In this document: positions 6,165-11,913 of the stretch, piece by piece
Numbering within the stretch: the stretch's first letter is position 1
Layout: each line of letters starts with the position of its first letter
Assembly (NCBI GenBank): GCA_026986655.1
Contig: JALSOD010000138.1
Span: forward strand, 1-11,913
DNA from: Caldifarciminota bacterium
Lineage (GTDB): Bacteria; Hydrothermota; Hydrothermia; B15-G9; WFZT01
Reading direction: 5' to 3'
Length of the DNA stretch: 11,913 nucleotides
Notes under the pieces: generated by a model
Databases searched by the model: none
What the model saw: the letters and a program-made list of their open reading frames with translations, nothing else
What the model was told of the DNA's origin: nothing
Position numbers and translations under genes: made by a program

Positions 6165-6690
6165 TTTCAGGGGGACGACGGTAATCGGTATTATTCACCG
6201 GGGACACGCCGTTATCGCCGGGGATGGCCAGGTTACTCTCGAGGATACGGTTGTCAAACATACTGCGAAAAAGGTTAGAAAAATCTACAAGGGTAAAGTT
6301 CTTGCGGGTTTCGCTGGTGCGGTAGCAGATGCTCTGACACTGTTTGAGAGGATGGAGGAGAAGCTGGAAGAGTATAATGGGAATCTTCCACGGGCTGTTG
6401 TAGAACTTGCAAGAGATTGGAGGCAGGACAGGGTTTTGAGGAGACTGGAGGCGCTCCTCATAGTACTTGATAAAGAGCACGCCTATTTAATCTCTGGCTC
6501 TGGCGAGATCATCGAGCCGGATGACAAGATAATTGCAATAGGTTCAGGTGCACCGTACGCCCAGGCGGTGGCAAAGGCTCTGGTAAAACATACAGATCTC
6601 GAAGCAAAGGAGATAGCAGAGGAAGCGATAAGAATAGCCGCAGAGATTTGTATATATACAAACGACAATATAACAGTTCTCGAAATATAA
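6157..6690 (+). CDS. hslV: ATP-dependent protease peptidase subunit HslV
   Basis: HslV (ClpQ) is the dodecameric threonine peptidase that works with the HslU ATPase to degrade proteins in the cytoplasm; it is the bacterial relative of proteasome beta subunits. The 177-residue product begins with a six-residue propeptide, MSNFRG, before the nucleophile Thr7 (mature Thr1) in GTTVIGI. Asp23 (AGDGQVTL) and Lys39 (KKVRKIY) fall at mature positions 17 and 33, as in the family, so the active site is complete. The C-terminal YTNDNITVLEI is typical. GTG at 6157 is chosen because GGGAGG at 6145-6150 is well spaced and no in-frame ATG lies upstream of Thr7; it overlaps the usp gene by eight bases. Odd point: hslU, usually adjacent, does not follow; a transporter operon begins after a 127-base gap. 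Confidence 0.95.
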   Translation: MSNFRGTTVIGIIHRGHAVIAGDGQVTLEDTVVKHTAKKVRKIYKGKVLAGFAGAVADALTLFERMEEKLEEYNGNLPRAVVELARDWRQDRVLRRLEALLIVLDKEHAYLISGSGEIIEPDDKIIAIGSGAPYAQAVAKALVKHTDLEAKEIAEEAIRIAAEICIYTNDNITVLEI

Positions 6691-6711
6691 AAATGTAATA
6701 ACTTCAATAGT

Positions 6712-6757
6712 TTGACAACCGCAAATCCTTGACAGGTTCTATTGCAGGCCTAAAAAA
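6712..6757 (+). promoter_or_regulatory. Candidate promoter region of the liv operon with tandem TTGACA boxes
   Basis: Two perfect -35-like TTGACA hexamers occur at 6712-6717 and 6729-6734, 17 bases apart start to start. The second is followed by TAAAAA/AAAAAT around 6751-6758 as a mediocre -10. No good -10 follows the first. This is the only gap longer than 100 bases between hslV and livH, so a promoter is expected here, but the exact start is uncertain. Confidence 0.4.
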
Positions 6758-6817
6758 TACACCAAGCGTAATAGGAGTTCGCTCTTTTTAAAAACGTAAT
6801 TTGTCGGAGGATTTTGT

Positions 6818-7681
6818 ATGATTATACAAATTCTAATAAATGGAGTGCTTCTTGGAGGGATATATGGGCTGATTGGATTAGGCTTTTCGCTTGTATGGGG
6901 TGTGACAAATTTAATAAACCTCGCCCATGGCTCTCTTGTGATCCTTGGCGCGTATGCCACGTTCTGGATTTTCCATTTTCTCCACATAGATCCTTTCATC
7001 TCTATCCCACTCGTTATGGTAGCCCTCTTTATTGTAGGTTATCTCATGCAGAGATACATTTTCAACCTTGCTATTAAGGCTGATGTGTTTCTCACTCTGA
7101 TAATGACATTTGGAATGGACGTTCTACTCGCACAGTTGATGATTGTCATGTGGTCAGCAGATTGGAGATCGATCGCAACAACCTATCAGGGTAAATCTTT
7201 CATCATCGGACAGTATCTTTTCCCTTACACCAGGGTGCTCGGATTTGTGGCTGCCCTCATTCTGACAATCCTGACAGCGATATTCCTCAACAGGACGAAG
7301 ACAGGACAATCAATTAGAGCGGTGGCGCTGGATATGATGGCAGCCCGTCTCATGGGGGTCAATCCTGGGAAAACTTATGCTATCACCTTCGGTATCGGCA
7401 CTGCACTCGCAGGAGCTGCAGGCTCTCTTATATCGGTGATTCAGTCTTTTAATCCCGCTGTTGGTGGTGGAATAACCCTACGCGCTTTTGTTGTTGCAAT
7501 TCTTGGAGGTCTCGGAAGTGTGGAGGGTGCGTTTTTAGGTGGTATTATCCTTGGAATTATTGAGACATTCTCAGCCTTCTACCTCGGTGAAAGTTTCAAA
7601 AATGTGGTCACGTTCACACTCTTCGTCATTATTCTTGTTACAAGACCAAGAGGGCTTTTGGGTAAAAAATATTACGGATAG
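6818..7681 (+). CDS. livH: Branched-chain amino acid (HAAT family) ABC transporter permease LivH
   Basis: LivH is one of the two inner-membrane permeases of HAAT-type ABC importers. The 287-residue protein is almost entirely hydrophobic, with about eight predicted membrane segments. The N-terminal signature is QILINGVLLGGIYGLIGLG followed by NLINLAHGS, which is typical of LivH. The cytoplasmic coupling loop that docks on the ATPases is GQSIRAVALDMMAARLMGV at about 162-181, and AFVVAILGGLGSVEGAFLGG follows. The C-terminal LVTRPRGLLGKK is also typical. A GGAGG ribosome site precedes the ATG. It is the first gene of a tight livHMGFK operon. The family covers Leu/Ile/Val, urea, amides and aromatic or other carboxylates, so the substrate cannot be read from the permease. 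Confidence 0.93.
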   Translation: MIIQILINGVLLGGIYGLIGLGFSLVWGVTNLINLAHGSLVILGAYATFWIFHFLHIDPFISIPLVMVALFIVGYLMQRYIFNLAIKADVFLTLIMTFGMDVLLAQLMIVMWSADWRSIATTYQGKSFIIGQYLFPYTRVLGFVAALILTILTAIFLNRTKTGQSIRAVALDMMAARLMGVNPGKTYAITFGIGTALAGAAGSLISVIQSFNPAVGGGITLRAFVVAILGGLGSVEGAFLGGIILGIIETFSAFYLGESFKNVVTFTLFVIILVTRPRGLLGKKYYG

Positions 7682-7692
7682 GAGGTTCACTC

Positions 7693-8643
7693 ATGAAGAA
7701 ACATATAATTCCTTTAATTTTTCTGGTGATTTTAATAATCATCCCTCCATTCTTATCCGGCTACATGCTTAGAATACTGACAGCCGTTGTAATGTTCGCC
7801 ACTCTAACTGAGGCTATCAATATAATTGCAGGATACGCCGGGTACCCCGCATTCGGAAACGTGGTTTTCTTTGGAATGGGGGCCTACGTAACTGCAATTT
7901 TGATGAATCATGGGTTTGGATTCTATCTCACTCTTATTCCATCGATTGTAACGGCTGTTCTGTTTGCAGTAGTTATCGGTTTCCCTGTTTTAAGATTGAG
8001 GGGACATTACTTCGCAATTGCCTCTCTTGGTGTTAACGTAGCTGTTATGGAAATTGTAAACAATTTGAAAATTGCTGGGGCTGCCGAAGGTCTAACTCTC
8101 CCATTGAAGAAAGGTGCCAATCCACATGTTGTATATACCTATTTCTACTATTTGTTTCTCGTCGTGCTTGTTCTATCGGTTATCTTTACGATATGGCTTG
8201 AGAAAAACAGGTTCGGTTTTGGCTTGAGAGCCATTAGAGTGGATGAGGATGGTGCTCTTGCAATGGGGATCAATACCCCTCTTTACAAAACCCTTGCATG
8301 GTCTTATTCCGCCGTATTCACAGCTCTTGTGGGAAGCATATATGCCTACTGGATTAGTTATATTGACCCGGAGACGGTCTTTGATCCCATAATCTCGGTT
8401 AAAATGTTTGTGATGATGCTGATTGGAGGAGCGAGTACGGTGTATGGTCCGCTGATCGGTGCGGTATTACTCGAGCTGATTGCAGAGGTTGTCTGGAGCA
8501 AGTTTGTTAATATCCATGGAATCGTTCTTGGTGCGATTATCATTCTCACGGTAATTTTGATTCCCAAAGGGTTCCTTGACCTCTTTACCGGCGGATTTTC
8601 ATGGAGAAGGCTTGTCCAAAATATTAAGGAGAATATGATATGA
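7693..8643 (+). CDS. livM: Branched-chain amino acid (HAAT family) ABC transporter permease LivM
   Basis: LivM is the second permease and forms the channel heterodimer with LivH. The 316-residue membrane protein has about nine or ten hydrophobic segments. Family marks are GYAGYPAFGNVVFFGMGAY (usual form GYAGQLSLGHAAFFGIGAY), LRLRGHYFAIASLG, the coupling loop FGFGLRAIRVDEDGALAMGI at about 174-193, and MLIGGASTVYGPLIGA, with IPKGFLDL at the C-terminus. The substitution of the usual SLGH by AFGN in the first motif is a mild oddity. GGAGG at 7681-7685 overlaps the end of livH and sets the ATG. The stop overlaps livG (ATGA at 8640-8643). Confidence 0.93.
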   Translation: MKKHIIPLIFLVILIIIPPFLSGYMLRILTAVVMFATLTEAINIIAGYAGYPAFGNVVFFGMGAYVTAILMNHGFGFYLTLIPSIVTAVLFAVVIGFPVLRLRGHYFAIASLGVNVAVMEIVNNLKIAGAAEGLTLPLKKGANPHVVYTYFYYLFLVVLVLSVIFTIWLEKNRFGFGLRAIRVDEDGALAMGINTPLYKTLAWSYSAVFTALVGSIYAYWISYIDPETVFDPIISVKMFVMMLIGGASTVYGPLIGAVLLELIAEVVWSKFVNIHGIVLGAIIILTVILIPKGFLDLFTGGFSWRRLVQNIKENMI

Positions 8644-9392
8644 GTGAGGTAATCTTAAAGGGTAGAGGAGTAACAAAGAAATTTGGTGGTCTTGTGGCCG
8701 TTAATTCGGTGGATTTTGACGTTTACGAAGGTGAGATTTTCGGAATTATCGGTCCAAATGGAGCCGGGAAGACCACGCTGATGAATTTAATAGTGGGTCT
8801 TTTACCTCTTAGCGATGGCGAGATTTATTTCAGGAATGTAAGGATTTCTGGGAAAAAACCTTATTACATTGCGAGACTCGGGATTGCGAGAACATTCCAG
8901 ATTGTAAAACCGTTTAAGGGTATGACTGTGCTTGAAAATATCATGGTTGGGGCCTTTTTTGGCCATGGAAATTACACTTCTTACAAAGAGGCCTATGAAA
9001 GGGCCGAAGAAATCGCTAATCTGGTAGGATTATGGGAGAAAAGGGATGAATTAGTTGACCATCTCAATCTTGCACAGTTGAAGCGAATAGAGCTTGCAAG
9101 AGCCCTCGCTCTGGAACCAGAAGTACTTCTTCTCGATGAGGTGATGGCCGGCCTGAATCCAACTGAAATGGAAAAAATTATGGATCTTGTGAGAGACATT
9201 AACAAAAAAGGTGTCACTGTGATAATGATTGAACACATCATGAAAGCTGTCATGGGACTTTCCAGCAGGATGATGGTGCTACACTTCGGTACAAAGATTG
9301 CTGAAGGGACACCGGAAGAAATTTCACAGAACGAGGATGTAATTAAAGCCTATCTCGGTGAAAGGTACAGTAAAAGGAGGAAATCTGCATGA
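8640..9392 (+). CDS. livG: HAAT-family ABC transporter ATP-binding protein LivG
   Basis: LivG is one of two ATPases on the cytoplasmic face of the importer. The 250-residue protein has Walker A GPNGAGKTT at 38-46 (Lys44), Q-loop Gln87 in RTFQIVKPF, Walker B LLLDE with Asp166 and Glu167, and H-loop His199 in IEHIMKAV. The C-terminal extension EISQNEDVIKAYLGERY is typical of LivG, which distinguishes it from LivF. The ABC signature is degenerate: LNLAQ at 142-146 in place of LSGGQ, followed by LKRIELARAL. With LDEVMAGLNPTE this marks a LivG subgroup in which the signature has drifted; one composite ATP site may be weak. AAGGAG at 8626-8631 serves the start, which overlaps livM; the end overlaps livF by four bases. 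Confidence 0.94.
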   Translation: MSEVILKGRGVTKKFGGLVAVNSVDFDVYEGEIFGIIGPNGAGKTTLMNLIVGLLPLSDGEIYFRNVRISGKKPYYIARLGIARTFQIVKPFKGMTVLENIMVGAFFGHGNYTSYKEAYERAEEIANLVGLWEKRDELVDHLNLAQLKRIELARALALEPEVLLLDEVMAGLNPTEMEKIMDLVRDINKKGVTVIMIEHIMKAVMGLSSRMMVLHFGTKIAEGTPEEISQNEDVIKAYLGERYSKRRKSA

Positions 9393-10102
9393 AAGAATTG
9401 CTCAGAGTCGAAAATTTAAATGCTGGTTATGGTGATATGCAGGTTCTCTGGGATATTTCCCTTGAAGTGAAAGAGGGCGAAATAGTGGCGCTTGTAGGCT
9501 CTAACGGTGCTGGGAAGACGACATTTTTCCGTGCTATTACCGGTCTAATTAAGCCATATTCTGGGAAGGTGATCTACCAGGGGCGTGAGATTACTGGAAC
9601 ACCGGCTGAAAAGACTGTCTCCCTTGGAATAGCTATGGCCCCTGAGGGACGTCACCTATTTGCAGGAATGACAGTCGAAGAGAATCTTCTTATGGGCGCT
9701 TTTCACAGAAAAGATAGGGAGAATGTGAAAAAAGACCTTGAATGGGTTTACAAAATTTTCCCCGTTCTAAAAGAAAGAAAGAAACAATTGGCTGGTGATA
9801 TGTCCGGTGGTGAACAGCAGATGTGTGCAATTGGAAGGGCTCTGATGTCGAATCCCAAGTTACTTTTGATTGATGAATTATCGCTTGGATTAGCTCCAGT
9901 TATTGTTGACGTTTTAATCAATGTGGTAAAAGATATAAGGGACATGGGAAAAACCGTCCTCATAGTAGAGCAGGATGTTCAGGTTGCTCTTGAAATAGCC
10001 GATAGGGGATACGTTATTGAAACAGGAAAAATTACCTACCACGGAGAGGCTCAAAAACTCCTTGAGATGGATGAAATTAAGCAGGCCTATCTTGGCATTT
10101 AA
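9389..10102 (+). CDS. livF: HAAT-family ABC transporter ATP-binding protein LivF
   Basis: LivF is the second ATPase and pairs with LivG. In the 237-residue protein Walker A is GSNGAGKTT at 37-45 (Lys43), the signature is an intact SGGEQQM at 139-145 and Walker B is LLLIDE with Asp162 and Glu163. The motif following is LSLGLAP, and the switch region is IVEQDVQVALEIADRGYVIETG, where Gln replaces the H-loop histidine as is usual for LivF. The LivG/LivF heterodimer would therefore have one canonical signature (here) and one degenerate signature (LivG). A GGAGG site inside the end of livG serves the start, with an ATGA overlap at 9389-9392. Only 27 bases separate it from the binding-protein gene. 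Confidence 0.95.
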   Translation: MKELLRVENLNAGYGDMQVLWDISLEVKEGEIVALVGSNGAGKTTFFRAITGLIKPYSGKVIYQGREITGTPAEKTVSLGIAMAPEGRHLFAGMTVEENLLMGAFHRKDRENVKKDLEWVYKIFPVLKERKKQLAGDMSGGEQQMCAIGRALMSNPKLLLIDELSLGLAPVIVDVLINVVKDIRDMGKTVLIVEQDVQVALEIADRGYVIETGKITYHGEAQKLLEMDEIKQAYLGI

Positions 10103-10129
10103 AGTCTTTATAAAAAGGAGGTATGCAAT

Positions 10130-11332
10130 ATGAAGGGAACAAAGATACTGCTGGCAGCACTCCTGGCCCTTGGTATTGTAGGGCAGAGTGTAGCCAAAGA
10201 AAATGTAATAAAGTTGGGCGCAGCTATCTCCATGACTGGAAAGCTGGCGAGGGAAGGTAAATACGTGAAAGATGGCTATGAGTTCTGGACATGGTACGTT
10301 AATGAAAAACTTGGTGGCATAAAGATTGGGGGAAAGACTTACAAACTCCAGCTTGTGTTCTATGATGACGAATCCAATGCTAACACAGCTGCAAAGCTGG
10401 TTGAAAAACTGATCACAGAGCACGGAATCAAATTCATCCTTGGACCTTATGGTTCAAGTGCCACATTTGCAACAAGTGCTATCACTGAAAAATACGGTGC
10501 AATCATGGTTGAGGCTAATGGCGCAAGTGATAAGATTTTCACAAGAGGATTTAAGAACCTGTTCGCAGTGCTGAACGTAGCAAGCCAGTACCTCCAGGGA
10601 ACAATCGACATGCTTGCAAATCTTGATCCTTCCATTAAGAAAGTGGCTATCGTCTATGAGGATAAGCTTTTCGCAAAATCCGTTGCTATTGGGGCAAAGA
10701 AACACGCTGAGGCAAAAGGGTGGAAAGTTGTTACATTCGCAGGTTATCCTGGAGGAACGAGTGACATTTCTTCATTGCTTCTGAAAGTTAAGGCTAAAAA
10801 GCCTGATGTTGTACTTGGTTCAGGTCACTATCAGGATGGAGTTTTACTTGTAAGACAGATGAAAGAACTGAGGATTAACGTTAAGGCTATTGGTGAGACA
10901 GTGGCACCAACCCTTATTGATTTCGTTAAGAACCTTGGAAAGGATGCAGAAGGCGTGTTTGGTGCAGCTCAGTGGGCCGCTTCCCTCAAATTCTCAGATC
11001 CTTACATCGGAAGTACCCAGAATTTCGTAAAGATGTTCGAGCAGAAATATGGGTACAAGCCAGATTATCATGTGGCCGAGTCTGCTGCAGCTGTTGAAGT
11101 TTACCAGAGAGCCATCGAAAAGGCGCAGAGTCTCGATCCTCAGAAGGTCAGAGATGCAATCGCTTCCCTCGACTTTGAGTCATTTTACGGCCCAATCGCA
11201 TTTGATGAGCTCGGAAGACCAGCCAAGAAAGGAATGGTGGTTGTGCAGGTTCAGAATGGAAACCAGGTCGTTGTTTGGCCAGAGAAAGTGGCACAGGCAA
11301 AGCCAATTTATCCTAAACCGAAGTGGAAGTAG
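10130..11332 (+). CDS. livK: Periplasmic substrate-binding protein of the HAAT transporter (LivK-like)
   Basis: The 400-residue protein captures the ligand for LivHMGF. Residues 1-22 are a Sec signal peptide: Lys2 and Lys5, a hydrophobic core ILLAALLALGIVG, and a probable signal-peptidase I site after SVA (Ala22). No lipobox cysteine is present, so the mature protein should be soluble, implying a periplasm. From about residue 26 it is a type I periplasmic-binding fold: IKLGAAISMTGKLAREGK, then DGYEFW, FILGPYGSSATFATSAI, VAIVYEDKLFAKS, GYPGGTSDISSLLLKVKAKKPDVVLG, and a C-terminal SFYGPIAFDELGRP. Family ligands include branched-chain amino acids, amides and aromatic or aliphatic carboxylates; the specificity is unresolved and the adjoining CoA-transferase makes an organic acid plausible. 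AAGGAGGT at 10115-10122 is a strong ribosome site, fitting the high expression expected of binding proteins. Confidence 0.92.
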   Translation: MKGTKILLAALLALGIVGQSVAKENVIKLGAAISMTGKLAREGKYVKDGYEFWTWYVNEKLGGIKIGGKTYKLQLVFYDDESNANTAAKLVEKLITEHGIKFILGPYGSSATFATSAITEKYGAIMVEANGASDKIFTRGFKNLFAVLNVASQYLQGTIDMLANLDPSIKKVAIVYEDKLFAKSVAIGAKKHAEAKGWKVVTFAGYPGGTSDISSLLLKVKAKKPDVVLGSGHYQDGVLLVRQMKELRINVKAIGETVAPTLIDFVKNLGKDAEGVFGAAQWAASLKFSDPYIGSTQNFVKMFEQKYGYKPDYHVAESAAAVEVYQRAIEKAQSLDPQKVRDAIASLDFESFYGPIAFDELGRPAKKGMVVVQVQNGNQVVVWPEKVAQAKPIYPKPKWK

Positions 11333-11913
11333 AATTACCTCTTGAAGGTATCAGGGTTTTAGACCTCTCCCGGGTGCTGGCTGGCCCATTCGCTACCCAG
11401 CTTCTGGGCGATCTTGGAGCCGAAATTATCAAGGTAGAGGCGCCCGGGAGAGGTGATGAAACCCGCTCATGGGGACCACCATTCGCCGATGGTGAGGCCG
11501 CTTATTATCTTTCAGTAAATCGAAATAAAAAGAGCATCACCGTGAATCTCAAAACACCTGAAGGTGTCGATATTATAAAAAAGTTAGCAAAAATTAGTGA
11601 CGTTTTTATAGAAAATTTCAAGGTCGGGGGACTGGATAAGCTTGGTCTCGGATACGAAGAAATCAAGAAGGAAAATCCGAGGATAATCTACGTTTCAATA
11701 ACAGGATTTGGTCACACAGGGCCATACAAAGAGAGGCCCGGGTATGATTTTATTATTCAGGGAATGTGTGGTGTAATGTCTGTTACGGGCGAGCCTGACG
11801 GCGAGCCCATGAAAGTAGGAGTGGCGTGGACCGATGTTATCACGGGTTTATTTGCTTCAAATGCAATTCTTGCAGCTTTAATAGAAAGAGAAAAAAGTGG
11901 TCTTGGACAGTAT
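11323..11913 (+). CDS. CaiB/BaiF family (class III) CoA-transferase, N-terminal part
   Basis: The gene is open to the right edge; 197 codons are visible of an expected 380-400. Class III CoA-transferases move CoA between carboxylic acids through an aspartyl-CoA thioester. The N-terminus LEGIRVLDLSRVLAGPFATQ, then LGDLGAEIIKVE, SVNRNKKSITVNLKTPEG and SITGFGHTGPYKERPGYD are the standard family blocks. The catalytic aspartate is Asp171 in VGVAWTDVITGL, close to Asp169 of formyl-CoA transferase. An in-frame stop at 11314-11316 and the absence of an ATG leave GTG at 11323 as the only sensible start; it overlaps the livK stop by ten bases, with no obvious ribosome site, so translation probably depends on ribosomes finishing livK. 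This places it in the liv operon. The acceptor acid cannot be told from this half. Confidence 0.9.
   Translation, partial: MEVELPLEGIRVLDLSRVLAGPFATQLLGDLGAEIIKVEAPGRGDETRSWGPPFADGEAAYYLSVNRNKKSITVNLKTPEGVDIIKKLAKISDVFIENFKVGGLDKLGLGYEEIKKENPRIIYVSITGFGHTGPYKERPGYDFIIQGMCGVMSVTGEPDGEPMKVGVAWTDVITGLFASNAILAALIEREKSGLGQY

Noticed and set aside
6773..6789. Small AGGAG-TTCG-CTCTT hairpin followed by Ts between hslV and livH
   Set aside because: The stem is five pairs including a G-U, and the T run partly belongs to the stem; too weak to call a terminator or attenuator without conservation data.
9914..10423. 169-codon minus-strand frame across the livF-livK junction
   Set aside because: Antisense to two well-supported genes; Cys/Phe/Tyr-rich composition typical of a shadow frame, with no ribosome site or family motif.
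1..11913. CRISPR arrays, tRNA or rRNA genes, transposases, phage genes, toxin-antitoxin pairs
   Set aside because: None seen: no regularly spaced repeats, no cloverleaf-like segment in the gaps, and all long frames are explained by the metabolic and transport genes listed.

Overview
The window is bacterial: it has sigma70-like promoter boxes, strong Shine-Dalgarno sites, queF and hslV. No rRNA or species marker is present. Compact overlapping operons, AGA/AGG-rich codon use, CCCCCTT/AAGGGGG hairpin repeats and a hisC-phosphatase fusion would suit an uncultivated or thermophilic lineage, but the phylum cannot be assigned from this sequence.

Layout from left to right. Positions 1-278 hold no credible gene; they carry a cluster of C-run/G-run hairpin repeats (41-201) that ends in a terminator-like hairpin. 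queF (preQ0 reductase, minus strand, 279-638) and a histidine operon (plus strand) diverge from a 189-bp region with a recognisable promoter on each strand. The histidine operon is hisG (828-1682), a fused hisC-HAD phosphatase (1679-3403), hisB (3405-3989) and hisH (3986-4603), tightly coupled throughout. hisD, hisIE, hisA and hisF are not in the window. A YhcC-type radical SAM gene (minus, 4676-5659) converges on hisH. Its promoter -10 box lies so close to the start codon that its mRNA may be leaderless.

From 5730 the plus strand carries a UspA-family gene overlapping hslV, the HslUV protease subunit, with no hslU beside it. A 127-bp gap with two TTGACA boxes precedes a branched-chain-amino-acid-type (HAAT) ABC transporter: livH, livM, livG, livF and the periplasmic binding protein livK. 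A class III (CaiB/BaiF) CoA-transferase starts at a GTG inside the end of livK and runs off the right edge.

Functionally, the left operon covers histidine steps 1, 6, 7 and probably 8, plus the glutaminase half of step 5. The HisC-HAD fusion would join two consecutive reactions (imidazole acetol-phosphate to histidinol-phosphate to histidinol). The right operon couples uptake of an amino acid or a carboxylate-like compound to CoA transfer, so the true substrate may be an organic acid rather than Leu/Ile/Val. The most notable points are the HisC-HAD fusion, the transporter-CoA-transferase coupling, the hslV separated from hslU, and the repeat cluster with its flanking inverted repeats. I did not see a wholly new multi-gene system.
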